DNA from: Macrocybe gigantea
Lineage: Eukaryota; Basidiomycota; Agaricomycetes; Agaricales; Callistosporiaceae
Assembly: GCA_011319805.1 (NCBI GenBank)
Contig: SJRY01000208.1
Span: 1 to 23,747, forward strand
Length of the DNA stretch: 23,747 nt
Direction of reading: 5' to 3'
The notes beneath the pieces were generated by a model. That model saw only the letters and a list, made by a program, of their open reading frames with translations, did not search any database and had not been told where the DNA came from. A program made the position numbers and the translations under genes. The number at the start of each line of letters is the position of its first letter. Within the stretch, counting starts at the first letter, position 1. This document shows, piece by piece, positions 1 to 10,836 of the stretch.

Positions 1-2552
1 AAACTTATTTCCTCGACCACAGAGACGAACGGCAGTCTAGATTTCGACGCCATGGACGAATTCATCTCCGCCATCATCAAGGCCTCGATGAGCATGGTTC
101 AGAGCTGCCAGGGTCTTTCCACCTGCCTCGCAAGTTTTGCTCTTTTTGCCGACAGGTTTGGCATCTGATATCGTGCGTACTTCAGTAATGATACGGTCTT
201 TGACACTAATTGTGGCATAGCTTGCGAATTGCAATCTTCGAGTTCATACTTGTACCTTCAGGCTGCGGCCGCTACATTCAAGGAAGCGTGGAGGATTGTC
301 GATGCCATCACGCGAGCTGCTGCACAACGCGAAGGTTACAATCTCCAAGTGACCAAGGCGGAGGATGTGGTGTGGGTCGCCGTTTTTCGCTTTCGTCACT
401 TGACCATTGATGAGAAAGTTCAGTTACCGGATGTTTGAAATTAACATGGACGAGTACCTCGATGAGGAAGTCGAGTCCGTCAAGCGGACTCTCGAACGTA
501 TATGCAAAGGCTGGAATTCAGAGGTAATCCTTCACCTTTGCCTATTCGTATGAATGTTTGAGAGTTCTCTTCAAGGCACATCTGCAACGCGACCAAACTG
601 CATCCGGCGCGGAGAACCAGCCCCGATTCCTAGACTCTTCCAACCCTGCCCAAGTCAAACGCAACGTCCTTGCCTCCTTCACGTCCGTCCTTCTCTTACC
701 CGTCACCATCGTACCGCGCACTGTCGGTGCCGTGGGCGGCGCGATCATGACGGGCGGCAGCGCCGCTGCACAGGGCATCGCTATGCTTAATCCGCAGCGC
801 TGGGTGGCTCCGCGGGCGTCACGCCCTCCGGCGGGGCTACGCAGGTGTGAACGGAAGAGCGAGCGCGGGTGGTTGGAGGAACGGAGGTGGACGCGGCCAG
901 GTAGCATATTCGAAGGATTTTGAGAAGGAGGGCGCGATGCTATTTGAGGTAGGGCAGGACGAGGAAGACGAGAGGGATGCGGATGTCGTAGATGGGAAGG
1001 AAAAGCCTTTGGGAGACGATCCCTGGGCTGGCGAGGGGCAAGTGAGCACTGATGGTGAGCCGATTCGTTGATAGGAGGATATGGGCACTGCTGAATTATG
1101 TGTCCAAAGCTTCAAGAGCGTCCACGTCACTGTCTGCCTCGCGATCGTCGACGAACGGGCGTGAGTCGACATCTCTCGCTTCATCCCGCAACAGCAACAG
1201 TGACCTGAACAAGCTTGAGCTGCTGATCTCTCTCGACATCGCGCTCGAGGTCATCCACGCCGATCGTGAGTCGCTCAAGCGCGTAGAGACGTTTGCCGGA
1301 TACCCCGGGCATTATGGACACCGGGTGCGGGACACCATCGAGGAGATCTTCATTCTTATGCTTCAGACGCTTGGAGACGGACACATGTTTAAGGGCTTCG
1401 GGCGGTATGCGCCACCGTGCTTCTTTCTCTCGTTGACAGAGAGTGACGCCGTATTTTCTTTTCAGCGCGACGGAGCAAATGATGGCGCACAAGCCTGCCG
1501 AGCACGAGATTACGACGAGCGTCGCTCCACTACTGCAGTTCTTTGAACTCGTACACATTGGAGACACCATCCAATCCATGGTGCAAGTCTACTTTGACAA
1601 GGAGCTGGTTCGTGGTAATTGGCTCTTGTCTTCGTCTTTTTGGCTATTCACATACATACGCACTTTGCTTCGCTAGGCTCAATACATCGACCGGACCGAT
1701 TTTTTGAACGTTGTCGTCCGCGAGAAGAAAAAGTTTGAAAATTCGCTGGATGATTCTGTTGCGGGCGGGTTGAACGCTGGCACGGAAGTGCTCATGAACC
1801 AGGTGAATGGGATAGGCATTTTTTCCGGATGTGGTGACGCTAACGGTCAGGTAGGTTGAGCATATTATCATCACACTGACAAAGCCACGCGAGTACTACC
1901 CAATCGAAGATGCGTCGCTGGAGCTAGGTCCGACGAAGGGGTGCACGGAGGCCATCAAGTGCTTGGAGAAGCATTGCAAATTGCTAAAAGGCAGCACCAG
2001 CAAGGAGGTGTTAGAAGTGTTCTACCAGGAGATCGGCATTCGGCTTATTGCGTATGCATTATTGTCTGTGTTTCTCGCATCGCGTTGATTAAGTTCCTAG
2101 CATCCTCCAAAAGCACATCAAACGGCAGATCATCTCGCTCAGTGGCGGTTTCCAGCTCATTGCTGACCTGAATACCTACCACTCGTTCATATCCTCTTTG
2201 AAAGTGAGAACCAAAGTTGTCTTTGCTGCGTTGTGCTCATCCTTAGAATCCTGCTTCTTAGGTTCCCAGCATAGTGTCCGACTTTTCGCACCTCAAAATG
2301 CTCGGTCACGTTTATGTAGTAGAGGACGCCAAAGATCTAGCGCAGATCGTGCGAGACGTCACCCGCTACGGTGGGGCGTATCGACCAGAGGTATAGTCTT
2401 CTTCGCACAGTTACTATCGAAATGGCATTGCTGACTAGCCCTAGGATATATACGAGTTTATCCAGCGGCGTTCGGATTGGAAAAGAATCGAGAAGACGGT
2501 GGATAAGACAATGTACAATCTGAGCTTTAAAGAGGATTGCATCATTTGTTAA
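1..2552 (+). CDS. Recyclin-1 (Rcy1/Pof6-like, Sec10-domain) C-terminal part, 5' end outside the window
   Basis: Endocytic recycling factor of the Rcy1 (budding yeast)/Pof6 (fission yeast) family, which carries an F-box at the N-terminus (outside the window) and a Sec10-like helical domain. Clear exons: 576 to about 1404 (contains LLLPVTIVPRTVGAVGGAI and DRESLKRVETFAGYPG), 1466-1607, 1677-1802, 1855-2051, 2101-2203, 2262-2390, 2445-2552. Upstream exons are 424-523 (MFEINMDEYLDEE) and about 229-371. The protein ends in Cys-Ile-Ile-Cys, a CaaX prenylation box; yeast Rcy1 also ends in a CaaX box, which separates it from exocyst Sec10. From 1466 on, all junctions keep frame. Before that there are apparent 1-nt frame breaks (about 95-155, about 803, about 850) and the stretch 800-1200 is hard to model. 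These are either sequencing indels in homopolymers or real damage. Family call firm, gene integrity uncertain. Confidence 0.8.
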
Positions 2553-3467
2553 TGGTGACTGATGCTTTGGCTATACCTCTACCTGCACGAGCAATTCCCA
2601 GGTCCAATTGTTACATGCCCATTTTCATCGCTACCCATCTGCATCTCCCAATATCATTGGAATCGGAAAACTGTTTATTACAACACATTCTCGGACACTA
2701 CGGCAATATTCACTGCTCGTTGCATTCATTGTACTGTTATTTTTCTGCATGGCAACAGTGTGCTGTGAGTACGAGCGACAAATGCGTTAGTGAATTCCTG
2801 TCGTTCAAAGCTATTCCGAGTAATGCATTGCTTGTATGTACACCCTTATATTTTTCCAAGTCAACCACACTCATCTTTGAAGGACAGCACATCAGTTCAT
2901 TTCGATCCTGCCTGGTGAGCGATTTCATCTTCTAAACTCAAATGTTGTTCGCTGTCTTTTTTTTTTCTATCCTTATGCTGGTATTTATCATTGGCATGGC
3001 TCAATTTAACTGATGCGCCAGGTCTGCGAGCAACTGGACAGCAAACGAACTTGCGGCATACAGCAACAATGTCGTTAATCAGGGGTTGTATGGATGCCCA
3101 GCCTCGTCCTGAGCGTGCATTGTCAACGAAATCTCGCTGCTGGTCTAGGAAGACAAATGCCATTTAGAAAACTCAGCTCCCGAACCCCAGCTTATTGCAG
3201 AAGGTTACTGTATCAAGGGAGATTTTGATTGTTATATTGCAGGCAACGGAATGAATACGCCCGACTGCAGTAATCACAAAGTAGAAATCATCGCTGAAGC
3301 GGGTGAATATGAGATCGGCATGTTCCTCTATTTTCACCTATCGTCGTCAGGCCTTTGACAGTGCTCGACGATCTTACAAAAGGTGTAGAACCCGAGCATT
3401 AAGATATTATTCCAATAACTATTTCCAGTGGAAGGACAGTTTTATAAAAGTGTCACGCAGGATCCAT
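2553..3467. other. Intergenic region between convergent genes
   Basis: About 0.9 kb between the stop of the recyclin gene and the stop of the IML2-like gene, so it should hold both 3' UTRs. It is AT-richer than the flanking genes, with a T9 tract near 2958. A minus-strand open frame (2897-3163, 88 codons) begins with a plausible ATG but has no recognisable domain and no good codon bias, so it is not called as a gene. No RNA gene or repeat was seen. Confidence 0.5.
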
Positions 3468-6295
3468 CTAGGAAATGCCCAGCATTTCGCGCTTTAGGGC
3501 AATCTCATCTCGCAACATTGATATCCGGCTGTCCAATCTGGACGAGAGATCCGTAGAGTTCGTCGTTAAAGCCAATGCAGCATCCAGCTTCTCGCTAGAG
3601 CTCTTCAAAGCGCTTTCCCACTCTGCGACGAGCTTTGCAGCAGTCAACAGATGGTTTATCCCGACGCTGCCATCCGAGGCCTGCGCGCGTTCCTTGGCTT
3701 CGACTTGCTTGAGATCCAGTACGGCGAGCTCAAACATTGAAACGCCGCCTATCCATGTGCTGATCTTGACGAGTGCTTGCCGGTTGCATGCATCTCTGAG
3801 GTATTTCCGCGAGGTATCAAATTCGCCAATTGTCCGGTATGCAATCCCCAAGAGAAGAGATCGAATAGCCATCTCGTCGGGTGTGTCCAAGTCTAGCGAC
3901 TCCGACTCCTCGTTTCCCGACTTCGGGCTGAGGGTGACTTTAGTAAGGCGGCCCACTAACGAGTCCGGATTGATGCCAGGAACGGTTGAGATGGCTAATG
4001 GTGTAAGAGACGCCCATTCCTCAATGTGCGTCTCCGCGAGAAATTTGTCAATTCTTGAGTGGGTATTCCAAACTGATGGGGAATGAGTTAGCGATTAGAA
4101 AAGACTTTGAGAAAAACGAACAAATTCCCAGTTCTAGAGCGGAAATGAGCATGAATTTGTAAGCCATGGTGACGGGGCACACCTTCCGCTGGACTTATCT
4201 TGACTGCTTGTGCATAATACGCCTCTACTCCTCCGCGCCGCCGTTGTTTTTCCTTGTAAAACTCGACTGAAAATGTGTTTTCACGATATAAATAGCACGG
4301 AAACTGACAGAGCAACTTACTCTTCTTCTTGATCATAACCTCGGTTGGTGGTTCCTTGCCGTTAATCTTCCTTTTCGAAATCAGGTCGGGTATTGCATTG
4401 AACAGCTCTTGAGCTTTGGCTATATTACCGAGGGATATATAGCAGCCTACCAGGCATCAGTCTCCTCGAGTTCGACACGAGGAAGAGCACAAACCTGCCG
4501 CGAGAAAATGATATGTTGCATGAGACCTATCAACGGACGTCAAGTAGATGCAAAAAACAAGCCAGGATTTCTCCACACACCAGCTGTTCAGTTCTGTCAA
4601 TCGCAGAAACATATCCGCTGCTTCTTGGTATCTTCGTTGCCCAAGTAATGTCCAAGCGAGTTCAAAAACTAGCTGAGGAGAATATCAATAATGTGAGCTC
4701 CTTTGATACCTGAGTGCTTACAAGGGTATCAGCTTGGGTGAAACTGTGACCCTGGGTTGATTTGAGACCGTCTTGCAGGACCTGAATAGCATCGTTGGGT
4801 TTATTTGACATTCGTAATATCTTCGCCTGCGAAGGATTTGAAAATAAATGATGCCTTCCTAACGAGCTGAGACAGTATTTATATTTACACGATTGAGGAT
4901 CCATAATGCGCCTTGAGGATATTTCGCTTCGAGTCTAGAAGAAGCACAAAAATGAGCGTGCGCTACTCCAAGGATAGCTGGAATAGCTGACTTGTCGACA
5001 ATTGCTCTGTATTGCTTGATGATATGTGCCTCATCTGCTTGGTACCCAGACATGAGGAGGATCACACCGTGGTAGGTCATTAAGACTAAACTGTACGACA
5101 CCAGTCAGATGCACTCAAGAACGATCAAAGGATCACGTCACACCCAGAAAAGACCGCATGCACATCGCTTTTCGTCGCTGAAATGGCGAGCGCCTGCAAA
5201 GCGAGCGATCTATCATGTTTAAATCCAAAAAAGCCGACCACGTTCCTATTGCGCCTGTCAGCCATCAATCTGAAGGGCTAAGCAGCAACATACTGAACGC
5301 CCTTTGGAAGGAGTGACATAACAAGGTTGAAAAGGCCATAGCCTGAGGCGATCAGAAAGACACTATGACCCAATGCAAAATGGCATACCAAAAGCCGTGC
5401 CAGATACAATGAACTCATCTATCGGCCCGGCTTGCTGTACTGTGGCGGGGTCATTTTTGGAAGGCACTGAGAGATTTGGCCCCGAAGAAGTAAACCTGGA
5501 GAAAAATCCAGTGTTTGTGGAAGGTATTGATGTGGATGCAGTGGAATGAACGCTATAGGACGACGAATGACGAGAAGGAGCGGGTGATGTGGCTGGCGTC
5601 TTGTAGCCTTCGAGACCGTTAGGAAAAACAGTCTTGTACAGTCTATAACACAGTAAGCGGTGAATTCATTCGGCTATATGTGAGTAATAAGAACGCACTT
5701 TGCAAATTTCGAATGAGCGCTACAGGAAAATGGAAGTCAGAACATTAGGTGGCAGCATAGGATAGAAAACCTGCCTGTTTAATGAATACCTGCAAGTACG
5801 CATGTCAAAAAGAAAGACGAAAAAGGATAGCAGAGAGAAATGCATTTACATGCATTGCAGATAGCCCATATATGTTTCGCTGTTCACGGTTTACGTGCAA
5901 GGCAAAGACCTAATCAATGGGAGACGCACCTTAGGGCACTGGTGAGGCCGAGCAGAACGACAGTGTCTGCGGACAGAATTTCCCATTCCAGCGCGTTCTT
6001 CTGGCTCTTGAGTTGCTTGCGCGATCCTGCCTCGGCAAGCGACAGCGCGCGATTCGCTTCGGTGAGCAATGCAGGCTAGCACAGCGCTCAATACGTTTCG
6101 GCCCAACGACAGCTCGACACTCACCTCCATGCCCAGCGCCGCCTGCAGGAATGCGCACACGCCTAGCCCAAGCTGGTGGAATGCGTCATTCTTGTCCGTG
6201 AAGTGATTCCTAGCGCCGTCGATGTCGTTGGCGAAGAGAAAGTCGAAGCCTCTAGTGGCGGAGATAAGGAGCGCAGCATGTTCGTCTCGGGACAT
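3468..6295 (-). CDS. IML2/TTC39-family TPR protein, 17 exons, complete
   Basis: Member of the IML2 (DUF3808)/TTC39 family; yeast Iml2 is linked to lipid droplets, mitochondria and inclusion-body clearance. Exons (descending): 6125-6295, 5930-6075, 5850-5879, 5775-5789, 5699-5719, 5389-5642, 5294-5342, 5144-5254, 4992-5090, 4889-4934, 4827-4732, 4672-4581, 4526-4495, 4446-4321, 4266-4183, 4133-4122, 4072-3468. All phases agree and total 1989 nt, giving 662 residues. Diagnostic motifs: [13 protein letters not shown] near residue 13, [10 protein letters not shown] near 128, then a Ser/Pro-rich linker to about 205, [48 protein letters not shown] and [16 protein letters not shown] toward the end. 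Exons of 12, 15, 21, 30 and 32 nt are unusual. The intron after 5775 uses a GC donor. ATG at 6295 is the first in frame with the conserved start. Ends convergently with the recyclin gene. Confidence 0.9.
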
Positions 6296-6601
6296 GATAA
6301 GGAGTAGGGAGGGAACGAGCTGATGATGGTTTGTGAATGTTATGAAGACTTAGGATATGTGGCGATTGTTAGAACCGCCTTGCTGCGCCGATGGCTCCGG
6401 AGTTTTTCTCCGTTTCATATCCTTAAAACACCAGCTCCTATACGAAATGCCTACATGGAGCAAGTATTCAATTTCAGATCAACGGGAATACAAAGTAAAT
6501 ACGATTTCCTTAAATTTCAATCACTAACTGCAATTATCCCTTCCATGGCTAATAATACACACGACAACGGCCAACTACTACACAGAGCAATAATATACTA
6601 T
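6296..6601. other. Intergenic: IML2-like promoter and BCAS3-like 3' UTR
   Basis: About 300 nt, AT-rich in the half nearest the BCAS3-like stop codon. It must contain the promoter of the IML2-like gene and the 3' UTR of the BCAS3-like gene (both minus strand). I saw no clear motif, repeat or RNA gene. Confidence 0.5.
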
Positions 6602-9600
6602 TCAAGGTTTCTTACGTCGCTGTCCTTTGCCCTTCTTTCCGGGCCGCAGGTTGGCTATGCCCTGTTCCTCGTCTAAAAGTCCAATCGGCGAAACGTCGTC
6701 AAAGGTTGGAGCATCCTCAGCTGCAAGTTTCTCCACCGTGTTGGGCCATTCAAGCCAATCATGGTCGCTGATGAAATCGTCCGGCGGGTTCAACGGGGCG
6801 CTGCCGGAAGAGGCGGCAGAGATCGGCACGATTTCGGGGCTGACACGCTCGTAGGCATTACTCTGCGGAGCTTCCGCGGCAACCTTGAGCGCATCGGCGA
6901 CATCAGGATTCAAGAAATCTTCATCCTCCTCGTCAAACTCTAGCGGAACAGAGGCCGACAGGCTGCTGTCTGGCCGAGGGTTGAGCACCGGCGAACGGAC
7001 TTTGATAATCTCGCGTTTGATGCGCCCGATGCTCTCCGAGACGCCATCCCCAAAACCTGGCACTCTGATTGGGATAGACGGTCGGAACAACTGAGGTCGC
7101 GATGCTGGTGATCCATTAGGATACATGGGGAGCACGCCCGTCGTCTGGGGATGGTCGATCCCCGCGGCAAGGGCCGATGCGAGCGGTTCATCGAACGAGG
7201 ACGACATGTTCCTAGCCCTAGCCTGGCGAGACATGCCGAATCCTTCGACAAAATCGTCGCCCACATCGCTGGGAAACGCGCTAACTTGCACTTGCTTGCG
7301 CACATCGATCTTGGCTCCGGTGACGTCGAGGCGATACTGCCGAATGAGGGCGTGGTAGTCTTCGCCCAGTGTGTGGAAAGAAAATTGATGTGACAGATAG
7401 ATGGAACGAGGCAAAACTTGCTGCGATCGAGAACACGTTGAGAGTTCTGCATGAGCGAGCCAACTAGACAACATTTCAACAATCAACACAGGACAAAGGT
7501 CAAAGAACATACTTGACATCTCTTGCAGCTGTTTCCTTCTTCGCATACGGCTCTATCACGAACGGCACCTTGACCTCCTGCGTGTGTCTACGAAGCTGCC
7601 ACGTTGCAATGATCGCCTCCTTTGCCCAGAGTTCCTGTTCCATAGCTTGCGACGTGCCCGACTTGGAAGATGATCGTCTGTGACCTTGAACCGTCCCGGC
7701 TTGTGAAGGGGAAGAGCTCAGACGTCCCACCGATCCAGAACCCGGCAACGAAATGCTCGTCACACCGAGAACCGCAGAAGCGGCCGCCAACGGATTCGAC
7801 TGGTCCCTTGGCTTGAGTTCGACTGTGAACCGGCGTAGGTAAAGCGTGTTGTCCGTCGGATCGAATAAGAGCATGTCTTGAAAGTTTGTTGGACGTTGTC
7901 GTTGAGTTCCGCGTGGGGACACAGGAGGAGAGGATGAAAGCTTGATACTCCTTGAGCTGGCGCTCGAAGGGATAGATTGGGAAGACATGATGGTTGGCGG
8001 TAGAAGAACGGGTGGAAGCGTCGATGCTGATTTGATAAACGTGAATGCTACTGGAGCGCGCAGCTGACCAGAAACTAGCTGGCTAGGAGGCCGGAGGCGA
8101 ACCAAGGGGCTCAGCTCTGTCGGGCTAGGTTGCTGCAGAATGCGTAAGTACAGACAAGGCCACCAAAAAGTGAACATCGCTTGCCAATTGCTCGACATTC
8201 CTAACCCTCCCTTCTAAATGGCTGCTCGCATCCGGCCGTCCTCCATATGGATTGACAGCGAAAATGTGAACGGTGCGTTTCCTGGATCCCACAGCGATCC
8301 AGCGCGAGTCATGCGCCCACTGCAGACCTTCAACGACCGCCGAAGTCCGCCCGCGCTTGAGATCGTAAAGGTGCCAATGGGTATCTCGGGCAGGGTTACT
8401 CCTCTGGGATGGAATGGGCCAAATGTCGTGAACTTGAAAGACTTGTCCGTCGTGAGGGGCGATGAGGAGTTTTGTGCCATCGCTCGAAAACTCCAGGTTC
8501 GAAACGGGTCGGTCCCTCGAAACAAGAAACTCGGAAATCTTCCTTGGGGTCGTCTCCGCCTCTAGAAGCTGCGACAAGTCCACAATGGTGACATGGTATC
8601 CTCCCTCATATCTTGCAGTCAGCGTCTGGGGAGCAATGGTCGGCGAACGGGGCGCTTTCCCAGGCCGTCTAAGCCCGTGACCGTCCTCCGTGGCCGGGCC
8701 AGGCGAGCCCGATGTGGACGATGAGGTGTTGGAGGTCGAATATCGGCGCTGTCTCGGATCCGAAGCCCCGGGGACATCTGCAGGGGCGCTTCTAGAAAAG
8801 AACCTGGGCACGCCCTCTCCTGCGGCGACGCTCCAAGAGCCGGAGGTGACTCTGCTCTTGGCGGCTGTTATGGCCATGCCGCCGAGGGTTTTCATGCCGC
8901 TGAGCATGCGCTCTCCTACCTTCAAGGCAGTGTGGCTGAGCTGGGCTTGAGAGGTAGGGAACTTGGTGCCTTCGCTGGAGCCGACGAGCACAGACTTTGG
9001 GCGCGAAGGAGGGGTAGACGAATCCGAGCGGGACGCGGACGGTGGCACGGAGGCGTAGGCGAGGAGCCGTTGGAAAACGCCAAAGACGGGTCGAGGGTTA
9101 ATATGGGTATCCTGATGGGTGTCTCTGATGTCTATAAAGTCATTTACTGATACAATCTCGTTTGTCTTGAAAGGATTACTGTTTAGATTTATGTTTGCAC
9201 CGGTGTTGAAAATAGATGTCGTTAAATATGGAACGAGAGATGCGGAATGAATGGTATAAAGGATGCTGAATGTCGACGACGAAAGTATGTACAAGGTGGG
9301 TGGAGAAACGGCATTCTAGAAAGGGGTTAGTGAGACGGATGGACGGAATGTTGCGACATACAATTACAACAAAACTTTGTGTAGCCTCGAAGCCGACGAG
9401 AGTAGGGGTGAACCCTTCGATGGCGAACGCTTCGGAGTCGAGTCGTTTGACGACTGCATGGTGGCGGAGGGAGTATACAAAGAAGGTGCGGGTGTCGGTG
9501 TCCGATTTGGTTGTTCTAAATGCGATGTTTTAAGGAGGGTGAGTTTGATGAGAAAGGGATAGGGACCTTACATGAGACCTATCAAAGGCCGGTTGCGGTC

Positions 9601-10604
9601 AAACGCGTCAGTGGTGCGTTTCCCATTCGCACGGCGAATTGGAGGCGGGAGGGCGGCTGCAGTGATCAGTTTCGGGTCATGTGCCTCTTGATCCGCGTAC
9701 ATGTTGCGGACGTTGACGCTCAAGACCTCCGATAGGCCTTGTAGATTGTGACAATTCCAGACCTGAAGGACGGAAGGATAACCGACGAAGAGCAGGGTGA
9801 GATTTGAGCCGCTAAAGGCAATTAGCATGTTAGCATGTTGTTACGACAAAGGAAAGAGACCGGTTAGGACAGACTTTGGACTGGCAAGGTGGTCCCAGCG
9901 GGCCCACGAGATGGCGTCTTCGTCCTTGGATTGACGGAATACGGCACGGGCCATGTCCGCAGAGGAAGTGCTGATCCTTCGTCCGACGACGGAGGACGTG
10001 ATGTTCAGTCCTTCGATCACGCCGAACCTAGAAAACGACGGAGCGGAGAGACGCTTTGGGCTGGGCATGGTACTTTGATGTGGGACGTAGGTTACCGGCG
10101 TCGGGTCGGGATATGCTTGAGGGACGGCTTGGCCTGGATAACCGTAGCGGATGGACTGGGGAAGATGCCGGTCTGACTCGTCTTTGTGGGAGGCATGGCT
10201 AAAAGTAGCGAAAGAGACAGGTCTGGACACGAGCGGAGGGGATGTCGAAGGAACGGAGATGGGCATAGGCTGGGTGGAGGATAGGGCTGACGGAGAGCCT
10301 GCGGAGTCACTGTGGGATGGATGAGCTACATTCGAGTGCATTTGTTCAGAGAGCGAAACGAGTGGTCTAACATGTAAGCACGAGTCACTTTGGACGCAGA
10401 CCACGTGTGTGCGGGGAGGGTAAGAAATACGCACCGAAACAGCGCATCATCTGCGTCGACGGTCTGCACTGCGCTAGAACGGACCGCGACAGTCGGACTG
10501 GTGTGCTCTGTGGGGTTGTCGTCGTCGAGGTCTACGAGGGAGAGCAAATTGGGTGAGGACGGAGCAGGCATGGCATTGGAAAGATGAGCATCACGAGCAG
10601 GCAT
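6602..10604 (-). CDS. BCAS3-like WD40 protein (autophagy-related), complete
   Basis: Seven exons (descending): 10435-10604, 9845-10366, 9572-9811, 9362-9515, 8185-9315, 7513-8132, 6602-7463; total 3699 nt, 1232 residues, all phases consistent. N-terminal ~170 residues are low-complexity Ser/Pro-rich. A WD40 propeller follows (ISWARWDHL; LTLLFVGYPSVLQVWN; VTIVDLSQLLEAE; SNLEFSSDGTKLLIAP; DSRWIAVGSRKRTVHIFAV near 698-716). The BCAS3 domain opens with WLAHAELSTCSRS near 946 and continues SHQFSFHTLGEDYHAL. The C-terminus is acidic then Lys/Arg-rich (KGKGQRRKKP). In mammals BCAS3 binds the phagophore with PHAF1; the fungal role is little known. ATG 10604 is the first usable start. Two splice features are odd: a 33-nt intron (9812-9844) and a GC-AG intron (8133-8184; a phase-compatible alternative donor gtcgag lies 12 nt upstream). 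Confidence 0.88.
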
Positions 10605-10836
10605 CAATACTGAGCTTTGGTTGGGTATCAAAAGTTGTCGTTGCAAGCTAATGCAACAACGGAGAACTGTCGCTCTTGCACCCGCGCAGTGACTCTGTTC
10701 CGAGGCACCCCAGAAAGGTAGTCACGTGTCTGAGCATGCACTCTTTGATTTTTTCCCAAAACGAAACCCCCAAGTCGTCGACTCATCACGCTCTTTTTTT
10801 TTGGTTGATTGTCATCGCATGGGATAGCTGCTGACC
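10605..10836. promoter_or_regulatory. Divergent promoter region with a CACGTG E-box and poly-T tract
   Basis: A 232-nt region separates the start codons of the BCAS3-like gene (-) and the membrane-protein gene (+). It contains GTCACGTGTC at 10721-10730, a palindromic E-box of the kind bound by Cbf1/USF-type bHLH factors, and a T-rich run around 10792-10802 typical of fungal core promoters. Which gene each element serves cannot be told from sequence alone. Confidence 0.45.
10723..10728. promoter_or_regulatory. CACGTG palindrome (candidate bHLH site)
   Basis: Perfect 6-bp E-box in the middle of the divergent intergenic region, about 110 nt from the downstream start codon and about 120 nt from the upstream one. 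Its core TCACGTG matches the Cbf1 preference. A 6-mer occurs by chance, so function is inferred only from position. Confidence 0.35.

Noticed and set aside
1..2552. Exocyst subunit Sec10
   Set aside because: The Sec10-like region is shared, but the C-terminal CaaX box and the conserved block wording fit recyclin/Pof6 better.
2897..3163. Minus-strand 88-codon frame between the recyclin and IML2-like genes
   Set aside because: No recognised motif, codon use unlike neighbours, and it lies in the expected 3' UTR space.
6627..9533. Plus-strand open frames opposite the BCAS3-like exons
   Set aside because: They are antisense shadows of a well-supported minus-strand gene.
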